Positions 54,621-63,403 of a DNA stretch of 64,000 bases are shown in pieces (the first letter of the stretch is position 1; each line of letters begins with the position of its first letter). Both the position numbers and the translations under genes were made by a program. The notes below the pieces were generated by a model. That model was not told the DNA's origin. It did not search any database and saw only the letters and a program-made list of their open reading frames with translations. Source of the stretch: Polaribacter marinus (GTDB lineage: Bacteria; Bacteroidota; Bacteroidia; Flavobacteriales; Flavobacteriaceae); contig NZ_JAKQYM010000001.1 in NCBI RefSeq assembly GCF_022662535.1, positions 124,001 to 188,000 on the forward strand, written 5' to 3'.

Positions 54621-57600
54621 ATGGCAAGAAAACAAGAGAAGTACACTGTAAAAAAGTTTAATAAAATCTCAATTGGTTTATCATCACCAGAAGCTATTTT
54701 AGAAATTTCTAAAGGTGAAGTTTTAAAACCAGAAACAATAAATTATCGTACACACAAACCAGAAAGAGATGGTTTATTTTGTGAGCGTATATTCGGTCCT
54801 GTAAAGGATTATGAATGTGCTTGTGGAAAGTACAAAAGAATTCGCTACAAAGGAATCGTTTGTGATCGATGTGGTGTAGAAGTAACAGAAAAAAAAGTAC
54901 GTAGAGATAGAGTTGGTCACATTAATTTAGTGGTACCAGTTGCTCATATATGGTACTTTAGATCATTACCTAACAAAATGGGATACCTTTTAGGTTTGCC
55001 ATCTAAAAAGTTAGATATGATTATTTACTACGAACGTTACGTAGTAATTCAACCAGGTATTGCTAAAAATGTAGAAGGAGAACCATTACAAAAAATGGAT
55101 TTCTTAACAGAAGAAGAATACTTAGATATTGTTGATGAATTACCACAAGAAAATCAATATTTAGATGATGAAGACCCAAATAAGTTTATCGCTAAAATGG
55201 GAGCTGAGTGTTTAATTGATTTATTAGCTCGTATTGATTTAGAATCTTTATCTTTTGAATTAAGACACAAAGCAAATACAGAAACATCTAAGCAACGTAA
55301 AACAGAAGCGTTAAAACGTTTAAATGTTGTTGAAGCATTTAGAGATTCTCAAAAGAATAGAGAGAATAATCCAGAATGGATGATTATGAAGGCGATACCT
55401 GTAATTCCACCAGAATTACGTCCTTTAGTTCCATTAGATGGAGGTCGTTTTGCTACTTCAGATTTAAATGATTTATATAGAAGAGTTATTATTAGAAACA
55501 ATCGTTTAAAAAGATTGGTTGAAATAAAAGCTCCTGAAGTTATTTTACGTAATGAAAAACGTATGTTACAAGAATCTGTAGATTCATTATTTGATAACAC
55601 ACGTAAATCATCTGCTGTAAAAACAGAATCTAACAGACCTTTAAAATCTTTATCAGATTCATTAAAAGGTAAACAAGGACGTTTCCGTCAAAATTTATTA
55701 GGAAAACGTGTTGATTATTCTGCACGTTCTGTAATTGTTGTTGGACCAGAATTAAGACTTTCAGAATGTGGTATCCCTAAAGATATGGCAGCTGAACTTT
55801 ACAAACCTTTTGTAATTAGAAAATTAATTGAAAGAGGAATTGTAAAAACAGTAAAATCTGCAAAGAAAATAATAGATAGAAAAGAACCAGTTGTTTGGGA
55901 TATTTTAGAAAACGTAATTAAAGGACACCCTATTTTATTAAACAGGGCTCCTACTTTACACAGACTAGGTATACAAGCATTTCAACCAAAATTAATTGAA
56001 GGTAAAGCAATACAATTACACCCATTAGTGTGTACAGCCTTTAATGCCGATTTTGATGGGGATCAAATGGCGGTTCACTTACCATTAGGACCAGAAGCTA
56101 TTTTAGAAGCACAAATATTAATGTTAGCTTCTCACAATATCTTAAACCCTGCAAATGGTGCTCCAGTAACGGTACCTTCTCAGGATATGGTACTTGGTTT
56201 ATACTATATGACTAAAGAAAGAATCTCTACTCCAGAAGTGAAAATTAAAGGAGAAGGATTAACTTTTTATTCACCAGAAGAAGTAACTATTGCTTTTAAC
56301 GAAGAAATGGTAGACTTAAATGCTTCTATTAACGTTAGAACGCAAGATTTAGATGAAAATGGAGAACAAGTAACTAAAATTATAAAAACTACTGTTGGTA
56401 GAGTTTTATTTAATGAAGTTGTTCCTCCTGCTGCTGGTTATATTAATGAGGTATTAACTAAGAAAAATTTACGTGGAATTATCGGTGCTATTTTAAAAGC
56501 AACAGATATTCCTACAACAGGAGATTTCTTAGATCAGATAAAAAATATGGGATATAAATTTGCCTTTCAAGGTGGTTTATCATTCTCATTAGGGGATATT
56601 ATTATTCCTAAAGAAAAACAATCTATGATTGATGCAGCTAATAAAGAAGTTGATGCAATTGTAGGTAATTATAACATGGGTATGTTAACGCAAAAAGAGC
56701 GTTACAATCAGGTAATTGATATTTGGGGTAGAACCAATAATGATTTAACTGAATTATCTATGAAACGTTTACGTGAAGATCAACAAGGTTTCAACTCGGT
56801 ATACATGATGCTTGATTCTGGTGCAAGGGGTTCTAAAGAACAAATTCGTCAGTTAACAGGTATGCGTGGATTAATGGCGAAACCTAAAAAATCTACAGCT
56901 GGTGGTGGAGAAATTATTGAGAATCCAATTCTTTCTAACTTTAAGGAAGGTTTATCTATTCTTGAATACTTTATTTCTACTCACGGTGCGCGTAAAGGAT
57001 TGGCAGATACCGCTTTAAAAACGGCAGATGCGGGTTACTTAACACGTAGATTAGTAGATGTTTCTCAAGATGTTATTATTAATGAAGAAGATTGTGGTAC
57101 ATTAAGAGGATTAGAAGTAGCACCTTTAAAGAAAAATGATGAGATTGTAGAATCTTTATCAGATAGAATTGAAGGACGTATTTCTTTACAAGATGTATAT
57201 CATCCTTTAACAGAAGAACTATTATTAGAAGCAAATCAACCAATCACATCACAATTAGCTGATAAAGTTGAAGCTTCTGGAATTGACTCTGTTGAAGTAA
57301 GATCTGCTTTAACTTGTGAATCTGCAAGAGGTATTTGTGCAAAATGTTACGGACAAAGTTTATCAACTCGTAATAAAGTACAAATTGGTGAAGCTGTTGG
57401 TGTAATTGCTGCACAATCAATTGGAGAACCAGGTACGCAGTTAACATTACGTACTTTCCACGTTGGTGGGGTTGCAGGTAATATTTCTGAAGAGAATAAA
57501 TTAACTGCTAAGTTTGAAGGTAAAGTTGCTATAGAAGACTTACGTACTGTTGTTGGAAAAGACAATGATGGTAAAGATGTAGAAATCGTTATTTCTAGAA

Positions 57601-58895
57601 CAGCAGAAATTAAAATTATAGATAAGAAAACAGGAATTACATTAAGTACTAATATTATTCCTTACGGTTCTTATATTTTCGATAAAGAAAGAAAATCAAT
57701 CAAAAAAGGAGATGTTATCTGTCAATGGGATCCATTTAACGGAGTAATTGTTTCTGAATTTGGAGGAAAAGTGAAGTTTGACAATTTAGAACAAGGGATG
57801 AACTTCTCTGTTGAAATTGATGAGCAAACTGGTTTTCAAGAAAAAGTAATTACAGATTCTAAAAATAAGAAAATCATTGCTTCTTTAATTATTGAAGATA
57901 ATGATGGAAATGCTTTACGTTCTTATAGTTTACCAGTTGGAGCACATCTAATGGTAAGTGATGGTGATAAAGTTGAATCTGGACATACTTTAGTGAAAAT
58001 ACCTAGAAAATCTGGTAAAGCAGGTGATATTACTGGAGGTTTACCACGTGTAACAGAATTGTTTGAAGCACGTAACCCTTCTAATCCATCTGTAGTTTCA
58101 GAAATTGATGGTGTGGTTTCTTTCGGAAAAATTAAAAGAGGAAATAGAGAAATTATTGTTGAATCTAAAACAGGAGATATTAGTAAGTATTTAGTAAAAC
58201 TTTCTAATCAGATTTTAGTTCAGGAAAATGACTTTATTAAAGCAGGTATGCCATTATCAGATGGAGCAACAACTCCTTCTGATATTTTAAGAATTAAAGG
58301 ACCTTCTGCAGTACAAATGTATCTTGTTAATGAAATACAAGAAGTATATCGTTTACAAGGTGTAAAAATTAATGACAAACATTTCGAAGTTGTAGTTCGT
58401 CAAATGATGCGTAAAGTTAAGATTATTGATTCTGGAGATACTTTATTCTTAGAGAATCAACTAATTCATAAAATTGACTTTATCAAAGAAAATGATGCAA
58501 TTTATGGAATGAAAGTTGTTGAAGATGCTGGAGATTCTGAAAACTTAAAAGCAGGTCAAATTATTTCTGCACGTCAATTAAGAGATGAAAATTCTTTATT
58601 AAGAAGAAATGATCAAAACTTAGTTACTGCAAGAGATGCAAAACCAGCTACAGCTGAACAAGTTTTACAAGGTATTACAAGAGCATCACTTCAAACAAAA
58701 TCGTTTATTTCTGCAGCTTCTTTCCAAGAAACTACAAAAGTATTAAACGAGGCTGCTGTAAGTGGTAAAATTGATACCTTAGAAGGATTAAAAGAAAATG
58801 TAATTGTTGGTAAGAAAATACCAGCTGGTACAGGTATGAGAGCTTATGATCATATTATAGTTGGTCCTAAAGACGAAATAGAACAAAGTTTTTAA
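54621..58895 (+). CDS. rpoC: RNA polymerase beta-prime subunit
   Basis: 1424 residues. The first zinc site is [20 protein letters not shown]; the active-site magnesium triad is in [17 protein letters not shown]. The bridge helix and trigger loop are near MRGLMAKP and [20 protein letters not shown]; the second zinc site is [13 protein letters not shown]. The C-terminal part ends [14 protein letters not shown]. It carries the catalytic centre of transcription and ends 9 bases before its terminator stem. Confidence 0.98.
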   Translation: MARKQEKYTVKKFNKISIGLSSPEAILEISKGEVLKPETINYRTHKPERDGLFCERIFGPVKDYECACGKYKRIRYKGIVCDRCGVEVTEKKVRRDRVGHINLVVPVAHIWYFRSLPNKMGYLLGLPSKKLDMIIYYERYVVIQPGIAKNVEGEPLQKMDFLTEEEYLDIVDELPQENQYLDDEDPNKFIAKMGAECLIDLLARIDLESLSFELRHKANTETSKQRKTEALKRLNVVEAFRDSQKNRENNPEWMIMKAIPVIPPELRPLVPLDGGRFATSDLNDLYRRVIIRNNRLKRLVEIKAPEVILRNEKRMLQESVDSLFDNTRKSSAVKTESNRPLKSLSDSLKGKQGRFRQNLLGKRVDYSARSVIVVGPELRLSECGIPKDMAAELYKPFVIRKLIERGIVKTVKSAKKIIDRKEPVVWDILENVIKGHPILLNRAPTLHRLGIQAFQPKLIEGKAIQLHPLVCTAFNADFDGDQMAVHLPLGPEAILEAQILMLASHNILNPANGAPVTVPSQDMVLGLYYMTKERISTPEVKIKGEGLTFYSPEEVTIAFNEEMVDLNASINVRTQDLDENGEQVTKIIKTTVGRVLFNEVVPPAAGYINEVLTKKNLRGIIGAILKATDIPTTGDFLDQIKNMGYKFAFQGGLSFSLGDIIIPKEKQSMIDAANKEVDAIVGNYNMGMLTQKERYNQVIDIWGRTNNDLTELSMKRLREDQQGFNSVYMMLDSGARGSKEQIRQLTGMRGLMAKPKKSTAGGGEIIENPILSNFKEGLSILEYFISTHGARKGLADTALKTADAGYLTRRLVDVSQDVIINEEDCGTLRGLEVAPLKKNDEIVESLSDRIEGRISLQDVYHPLTEELLLEANQPITSQLADKVEASGIDSVEVRSALTCESARGICAKCYGQSLSTRNKVQIGEAVGVIAAQSIGEPGTQLTLRTFHVGGVAGNISEENKLTAKFEGKVAIEDLRTVVGKDNDGKDVEIVISRTAEIKIIDKKTGITLSTNIIPYGSYIFDKERKSIKKGDVICQWDPFNGVIVSEFGGKVKFDNLEQGMNFSVEIDEQTGFQEKVITDSKNKKIIASLIIEDNDGNALRSYSLPVGAHLMVSDGDKVESGHTLVKIPRKSGKAGDITGGLPRVTELFEARNPSNPSVVSEIDGVVSFGKIKRGNREIIVESKTGDISKYLVKLSNQILVQENDFIKAGMPLSDGATTPSDILRIKGPSAVQMYLVNEIQEVYRLQGVKINDKHFEVVVRQMMRKVKIIDSGDTLFLENQLIHKIDFIKENDAIYGMKVVEDAGDSENLKAGQIISARQLRDENSLLRRNDQNLVTARDAKPATAEQVLQGITRASLQTKSFISAASFQETTKVLNEAAVSGKIDTLEGLKENVIVGKKIPAGTGMRAYDHIIVGPKDEIEQSF

Positions 58896-58903
58896 TTTAT
58901 ATT

Positions 58904-58936
58904 AAAAGCCTCTAATTTTTTAGAGGCTTTTCTTTT
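58904..58936 (+). terminator. rho-independent terminator of rpoBC
   Basis: A 12-bp stem (AAAAGCCTCTAA with TTAGAGGCTTTT, 4-base loop) is followed by CTTTTT. It lies between rpoC and the DUF3467 gene. Confidence 0.85.
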
Positions 58937-58950
58937 TAAAATATATTCTT

Positions 58951-59262
58951 ATGGAAGAAAATCAAAACAAAGACGGACAATTAAATATTGAATTAGATCA
59001 AGAAGTTGCTGAAGGAACCTATTCTAATTTAGCAATTATTAATCATTCAATGTCAGAATTTATTGTAGATTTTATTAATATAATGCCTGGTGTTCCAAAG
59101 GCAAAAGTTAAATCTAGAATTATTTTAACTCCACAACATGCAAAAAGACTTACAAAAGCTTTAGCAGATAATGTTCGAAAATTTGAGCAACAATATGGAG
59201 AAATAAAAGATTATGAACAACCTCCAATTCCAATGAATTTTGGTCCTACAGGACAAGCATAA
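58951..59262 (+). CDS. DUF3467 family protein
   Basis: 103 residues, no signal peptide. DUF3467 signatures: EGTYSNLAIINHSMSEFIVD, FINIMPGVPKAKVKSRIILT and HAKRLTKALADNVRKFEQ. The fold resembles small beta-rich subunits; function is unknown. It follows rpoC after the terminator and has its own terminator; this linkage to rpoC is frequent in flavobacteria as far as I recall. Confidence 0.85.
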   Translation: MEENQNKDGQLNIELDQEVAEGTYSNLAIINHSMSEFIVDFINIMPGVPKAKVKSRIILTPQHAKRLTKALADNVRKFEQQYGEIKDYEQPPIPMNFGPTGQA

Positions 59263-59297
59263 AAAAAAAGCGAAACTTAGAAGTTTCGCTTTTTTTA
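59261..59297. terminator. bidirectional terminator between the DUF3467 gene and aroC
   Basis: AGCGAAACTT and AAGTTTCGCT form a 10-base inverted repeat flanked by nine A on the left and seven T on the right, so it can end both converging transcripts. Confidence 0.85.
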
Positions 59298-59300
59298 TTT

Positions 59301-60365
59301 TTATATAGTTCTTGTTTTATTTAGTAAATAAAAATCAGCCAAAACCAAAGCAGTCATTGCTTCTACAATTGGTACGGCTCTTGGAACAACACAAGGATCG
59401 TGTCTTCCTTTCCCTGTTATTTCTGTAATCTCGTTTTCAGAATTTATAGTTTGCTGAGAACTCATTATAGTGGCAACAGGTTTAAAAGCTACTCTAAAAT
59501 AAATATCCATTCCATTACTAATTCCTCCTTGAATTCCTCCAGACAAATTAGATTGAGTAGAACCATCAGCATTAAAAATATCATTGTGTTCTGAACCTTT
59601 CATTTTTGCACCACAAAAACCGCTTCCAAATTCAAAACCTTTTACAGCATTTATAGATAACATTGCACTACCTAATTGTGCATGTAATTTCTGAAAAATA
59701 GGTTCTCCTAAACCAACAGGTACATTTTGAGCAACACAAGTAATGGTTCCTCCAATTGTATCTCCAGCTTTTCTAATTTCTTGTATTCTGTTAATCATTT
59801 TCTCAGCAGAAGCTTCATCCGGACAACGAACAATATTACTTTCTGTCTTAGAAAAATCTAAATTTTGATAAGGTTTATCTATAAAAACAGCTCCAACAGA
59901 TGAAGTAAAAGCATTAATGTTTATGTCAGAAATAAGTTGTTTTGCTAATGCTCCAGCAACCACCCAGTTAGCAGTTTCTCGTGCAGAACTTCTTCCACCA
60001 CCTCTATAATCTCTTAAACCATATTTTTGATCATAAGTGTAATCAGCATGAGAAGGCCTATACACATTTGTATTGTGATTGTAATCTTTACTTTTTTGAT
60101 TTGTATTTCTAATGATAAATCCAATAGAAGTACCCGTTGTTTTTCCTTCAAAAATTCCTGATAAAAATTCAACAGTATCTGGTTCTTTACGCTGGGTAAC
60201 AATTTTAGATTGTCCAGGTTTACGTCTATTTAATTCTTCTTGAATGGCTTCAAAATCTACTTCTAATCCGGCAGGAAATCCATCGATAACTCCACCAATG
60301 GCAATTCCATGGGATTCTCCATAGGTTGTTACTTTCAATAAATTTCCAAAAGAATTAAATGACAT
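59301..60365 (-). CDS. aroC: chorismate synthase
   Basis: 354 residues, full length. Conserved signatures: [20 protein letters not shown] (with the catalytic His), [33 protein letters not shown] and [18 protein letters not shown]. It makes chorismate from EPSP with reduced FMN as the last step of the shikimate pathway. Monocistronic and leftward, with a clear -7 element upstream. Confidence 0.97.
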   Translation of the reverse strand: MSFNSFGNLLKVTTYGESHGIAIGGVIDGFPAGLEVDFEAIQEELNRRKPGQSKIVTQRKEPDTVEFLSGIFEGKTTGTSIGFIIRNTNQKSKDYNHNTNVYRPSHADYTYDQKYGLRDYRGGGRSSARETANWVVAGALAKQLISDININAFTSSVGAVFIDKPYQNLDFSKTESNIVRCPDEASAEKMINRIQEIRKAGDTIGGTITCVAQNVPVGLGEPIFQKLHAQLGSAMLSINAVKGFEFGSGFCGAKMKGSEHNDIFNADGSTQSNLSGGIQGGISNGMDIYFRVAFKPVATIMSSQQTINSENEITEITGKGRHDPCVVPRAVPIVEAMTALVLADFYLLNKTRTI

Positions 60366-60390
60366 AATATAAATATTAGAATAATGCTAG

Positions 60391-60398
60391 CAAATATA
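60391..60398 (-). promoter_or_regulatory. -7 promoter element of aroC
   Basis: The minus strand reads TATATTTG, a TAnnTTTG match 26 bases before the ATG. The rest of the 243-base gap to tRNA-Ser is AT-rich and holds only the tRNA promoter. Confidence 0.5.
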
Positions 60399-60566
60399 CT
60401 AAACTGCTATACAAGAAAAGTATTTTTATGAATTTTTGAATTATACCTAAACAATATAAAATGTTTGTAGTCCTTGATTTTTAGATAGATATACAATGTA
60501 TATGATGATATTCAAAAAAAATAAAAAATAATAGAGATTTTGTTTTAAAAAATAAAAAAAGCTTTC

Positions 60567-60574
60567 TATATTTG
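60567..60574 (+). promoter_or_regulatory. -7 promoter element of tRNA-Ser
   Basis: TATATTTG lies 35 bases before the mature tRNA 5' end, preceded by an A-rich run. A small TCAGG/CCTGA hairpin (60584-60598) lies between the promoter and the tRNA. Confidence 0.55.
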
Positions 60575-60608
60575 CAGCCGCATTCAGGGAATACCTGATG
60601 AGACTTCT

Positions 60609-60693
60609 GGAGAAATGGCAGAGTGGTCGAATGCGGCAGTCTTGAAAACTGTTGACTGTAACAGGTCCGGGGGTTCGAATCCCTCTTTCTCCG
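60609..60693 (+). tRNA. tRNA-Ser(TGA)
   Basis: Class II tRNA of 85 bases. Acceptor GGAGAAA/TTTCTCC, anticodon stem GCAGT/ACTGT with loop CTTGAAA (anticodon TGA), long variable arm, T-loop TTCGAAT. It marks the edge of the accessory region; an integrase remnant starts 260 bases downstream. Confidence 0.96.
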
Positions 60694-60716
60694 CTTAGAG
60701 AATCACAATTCTCAAC

Positions 60717-60750
60717 AAAACCCTATAAACATTACGTTTATAGGGTTTTT
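60717..60750 (+). terminator. rho-independent terminator of tRNA-Ser
   Basis: AAAACCCTATAAAC pairs with GTTTATAGGGTTTT around a short loop and ends in a run of T, 24 bases after the tRNA. Confidence 0.85.
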
Positions 60751-60806
60751 ACTTTTCCACAAAACCCATAATATTCATTAAATCGTATAAAAAAGGTGTC
60801 CAATTA

Positions 60807-60840
60807 GGGGACCTATACTTATTACAAAAAATAGGTCCCC
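60807..60840. repeat. 10-bp inverted repeat beside the integrase remnant
   Basis: GGGGACCTAT (60807-60816) and ATAGGTCCCC (60831-60840) are perfect reverse complements separated by 14 bases. A related GGTGTCC lies 8 bases upstream. It sits between tRNA-Ser and the integrase remnant, in the 259 bases that otherwise hold only the tRNA terminator. Recombinase-binding or attachment-site function is possible; there is no T run to suggest a terminator. Confidence 0.55.
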
Positions 60841-60952
60841 GAATTTTTCGCTAGCCCTTTATTCAATAAGGATACAGAGAGTTAAACTTGTGATAAAACT
60901 AGTTCAAAAAACGTACATCTTGCGTTGAATTAGGTGTTACTTTAAATTTAAT

Positions 60953-61235
60953 ATGAATATAAAAGGTTGCCAAAATTAAAACAAAAACGTCAATTCTCTT
61001 TTATGCAAAGAGAGCAAGAATCAATGCTAAAGGGAAATTTCCAATTTACACACGCATTACTATCAATGGAAAAAGAATCGAATTTAGTATCGGTAGAAAT
61101 GTCACAGCGGCTAAATGGTCCGCAGAAGCAGGAAAAATGAAAGGACAATCTGAAGAAGCTTGTTCAGTAAATAAACACCTTGATATTTTAAGAGCTAAGA
61201 TTATAGACATTCAAATGGAATGTATTCATGCGTAA
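60953..61235 (+). pseudogene. tyrosine-integrase N-terminal fragment, frameshifted and truncated
   Basis: The ATG at 60953 reads only eight codons, but dropping one A from the AAAA run at 60961-60964 joins it to a frame open to 61235. This gives MNIKVAKIKTKTSI, then LFYAKRARINAKGKFPIYTR, ITINGKRIEFSIGRNVTAAK and WSAEAGKMKGQSEE. That is the arm-DNA-binding domain found at the start of Bacteroidota integrative-element integrases. The core-binding and catalytic domains are missing: after about codon 92 the sequence changes into the truncated end of an IS110-type transposase gene on the other strand. It is the dead remnant of an integrase next to tRNA-Ser. Confidence 0.78.
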
Positions 61236-61997
61236 CTTCCTATTTCCAACCTTACTTATTCGACTTCTACCTCGTACACTACTGCCAGATACTCTTATCG
61301 TTGGAGTAATTCCTACATAACTACATAATTGTGAAGCTGTTTCAAACTTCCTAAATCCATCAGTAATTACAATTAAAAACAATGCCGTTTTCAACCCTAT
61401 TCCTGGAATACTAGTTAGCAATGTTAACTGTGCTTGTTGCTCTTTTTTTACTAACGAAAGTACTTTTGTTTCGATTCCTAGAATCTCTTTATCTAAATGT
61501 TTTTTAGTTCGTTTTAAAGAACGATAAACCCACTTAGAGGGAATCCCTAAAACTTCTTCTCCGTGGATTTTATTCTTAACAGCTGTGCGTTTTTTAAGAT
61601 CACTATCTAATAATCTAAACAACTGTAAACACTCACTCTGAACATTGGTAAGAGCGGTATACAATGGAACTTCATTAATGCTTCCATATTCACAAATAGC
61701 CTTAGCATCACTTTTATCCGTCTTTACTTTGGCTAATTTCATTTGGATAAAACGTTTGACTGATAAAGGATTTACAACCGATACAAAAATGCTTTGCTTG
61801 TATAAAAACTGAGCTAATCTGTAATGGTAATAACCTGTTGCTTCCATAATGACTAATGAGTTTTTAGGCAGACTTTTTAAGAACCTTTTAAACCCTAATT
61901 CATCATTTTTAAATTGATCATGACCACTTGTACTTCCATAAACATCAAAAACGTCTTTACTGATGTCAATTCCAAAAGTTTCATTATATTTATTCAT
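61188..61997 (-). pseudogene. IS110-family transposase, C-terminus lost
   Basis: Start chosen at the ATG at 61997 (NKYNETFGIDISKDVFDVYG); the frame stays open to 62201 but the extra part is not protein-like. The N-terminal RuvC-like DEDD domain is present: GIDISKDVFDV (Asp), VIMEATGYYHYRLAQFL (Glu) and KTDKSDAKAICEYG (Asp-x-x-Asp). The Tnp domain follows with LTSIPGIGLKTALFLI, LCSYVGITP and SGSSVRGRSRISKVGNRKLR, which includes the candidate catalytic Ser. The element's own sequence appears to stop there, at about 61230; the last 14 codons are read from the integrase remnant. About 60-70 residues usual for the family are missing, so activity is doubtful. Confidence 0.82.
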
Positions 61998-62203
61998 AAG
62001 AAATGATTTATGAAAGAATAACCTACTTTTACTCACAACAACTTGAAATCGAGATCTAGGTCTCACAGAACTGAACGTGATTTTTAGTAGAAAAGAGAGA
62101 GGATTATCAATGTTGTCGAAGTCGAAAGCTTCACCGTATATATTAACCTTAATTCTCTCTTTTATTCTTTCTGATTTATTATCAAATGTATTAAAAGACA
62201 AAA
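61230..62203 (-). mobile_element. truncated IS110-family insertion element
   Basis: The span covers the transposase remnant and its upstream non-coding part. The 3' side ends abruptly inside the integrase remnant near 61230. The 5' side is placed at about 62203, where the cassette-like repeat begins; neither edge shows terminal inverted repeats or a duplication, as expected for IS110-type elements. Ends are estimates. Confidence 0.65.
61998..62203 (-). ncRNA. candidate IS110 bridge-RNA region
   Basis: This is the first half of the 390-base stretch without a gene (61998-62387). IS110-group elements carry a guide (bridge) RNA in the non-coding part upstream of the transposase. Here a perfect 10-base inverted repeat, AAAAGAGAGA (62091-62100) and TCTCTCTTTT (62154-62163), encloses 53 bases with an inner GAAG/CTTC stem (62118-62132), and a GAGA/TCTC pair lies at 62051-62064. 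The multi-stem layout fits such an RNA, but no loop-target match has been tested. Confidence 0.35.
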
Positions 62204-62330
62204 TTAAGACGTATAAAAAAAATTGCTGGTAAAAGCCAATTTACGAAAGTCCTTTGGGGCTTTCTTGGTTCGTGTTTTATTTACTAAATTCACTACTTAA
62301 ACAACTCAACAAAGCTTATACAACAACGTA
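62204..62330 (+). repeat. cassette-like intergenic repeat, copy A
   Basis: About 127 bases related along their length to copy B at 63262-63389. From 62211 against 63271, 35 of 60 bases agree without gaps (for example AATTGCTGGT against AATTACTAGT, and AGCC in register). After a 3-base shift ACTAAATT, CTTAAAC, AACAAA and ATAC recur in order. A central hairpin GAAAGTCC/GGGCTTTC (62245-62262) is strong here and decayed in copy B. GTATAA near its start and TTATAC (62316-62321) are inverted. Confidence 0.65.
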
Positions 62331-62332
62331 AA

Positions 62333-62350
62333 ATAAGAATCGATTCTTAT
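62333..62350. promoter_or_regulatory. 18-bp palindrome upstream of the RES gene
   Basis: ATAAGAATC followed directly by GATTCTTAT is a perfect palindrome without a loop, 37 bases before the RES ATG. This geometry suits a dimeric repressor operator. No repressor gene is visible next to it. Confidence 0.5.
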
Positions 62351-62387
62351 ATAAAGAGTTACCTGTAAACAAATTAAAGGACCTGAA

Positions 62388-63266
62388 ATGAATAAGTATA
62401 TTGATAACTTAAATCAAACTTCTTTTGCAGATTTAAAAACAAAACTTGAAAGATGGGAAAGACTTGTAACAGAAGGGGCTTCTGTTGATATTTTAGTTGA
62501 AGAAGTAAATGACATTACTACTAACTGTCCATTTCAATGTTTAAAAAGAAATACTGGACACTTTTATAGAGCTAGGAAAAATGAAGGTAGAAACTTTTTT
62601 AATAACATAGAAGATGTTTGGTATCCTAGGGAGGAGTTTGTTAAGGAAGTTGGTCGTGCAAATAGAAGCGGAGAGTCAAAAATGTACATTTCTCAGTTAC
62701 CTAGAACAACTTTGTTTGAAATGCAATTAAAAAAGGGTGATAATGTAACTATTTCAAAAATTGGAATTAAGGCTGATTCAGAATTAAATGTTCAGTTTAT
62801 AAGTTCAGCTGAAAAAAATTCGAAGGTAGTAAAAGATGAAATTCTTTTTAATATGGGTTTAAATGAAAATGGTGTCAAAAATTATCACACCATACATAAA
62901 TTTCTTAGTGATGAATTTACGAAGCCTGATAAAAAATGGTATCCACTTAGTACAGCTATAACTGAAACTATAACAAGTTATGAAGAATCAGATGGGTTGT
63001 TATACCCAAGTATGCAATCGAAGAATGATCTAAACATTGTATTAAAAAAGGAATCTGCAGATGGTAAATTAGAGTTAATCAGTTCAGTTTGCTTCGAAGT
63101 TATTGCGGAGAATCTAAATGGTAGCCTTACAATAAAAGATATCGCAGCAACTTCTTTAATAGATAAAGAAACGGGGGAATTACTATGGAATGATTCTTTG
63201 AGAGTAGATAAGGTATGGAATGAATCAGAAAGATTTGGAATGAGTAAAATTAATGTCGGCAGCTAA
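62388..63266 (+). CDS. RES-domain protein (putative NAD-targeting toxin), no adjacent antitoxin
   Basis: 292 residues. A helical region of 55 residues precedes a RES-like domain: GHFYRARKNEG (Arg61/63), GRANRSGESKMYISQLPR (Arg90, Tyr100), TTLFEMQLKKGD (Glu111) and DGLLYPSMQSK (Ser208), the Arg-Glu-Ser order that names the family. Known RES toxins degrade or transfer from NAD and are paired with an Xre/DUF2384 antitoxin. Here the upstream neighbour is the IS110 remnant and the downstream one a membrane protein, so the partner is absent or different. The protein is longer than the roughly 150-230 residues of typical RES toxins, mainly at both ends. GC and codon use resemble the window. An A/G-rich AAAGGA lies 7 bases before the ATG. 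Confidence 0.72.
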   Translation: MNKYIDNLNQTSFADLKTKLERWERLVTEGASVDILVEEVNDITTNCPFQCLKRNTGHFYRARKNEGRNFFNNIEDVWYPREEFVKEVGRANRSGESKMYISQLPRTTLFEMQLKKGDNVTISKIGIKADSELNVQFISSAEKNSKVVKDEILFNMGLNENGVKNYHTIHKFLSDEFTKPDKKWYPLSTAITETITSYEESDGLLYPSMQSKNDLNIVLKKESADGKLELISSVCFEVIAENLNGSLTIKDIAATSLIDKETGELLWNDSLRVDKVWNESERFGMSKINVGS

Positions 63267-63389
63267 CACCATATAAAATTAATTACTAGTTCTAGCCTAC
63301 TTAAAAAAAAACTCACAGACTTTCTACTCAGTATTATTCACTAAATTTATAGCTTAAACCCTTAACAAATCATACCAAAAACCGTCAGC
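63262..63389 (+). repeat. cassette-like intergenic repeat, copy B
   Basis: 128 bases related to copy A. It begins with GCTAAC (63262-63267), which contains the TAA stop of the RES gene, and ends with GTCAGC (63384-63389), the reverse complement except for one base. The next gene's TTG follows 15 bases later. It fills the gap between the two genes. Confidence 0.6.
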
Positions 63390-63403
63390 ACCAATTAATT
63401 GCC

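Noticed and set aside
62000..62201. N-terminal extension of the IS110 transposase (frame open to 62201)
   Set aside because: The extra 68 residues have no resemblance to the family and contain the strong inverted repeats; the ATG at 61997 gives the standard start.
62204..63389. Calling the two repeats integron attC sites
   Set aside because: The boundary boxes do not meet RYYYAAC and GTTRRRY, and no IntI-type integrase is in the window; kept only as a cassette-like repeat.
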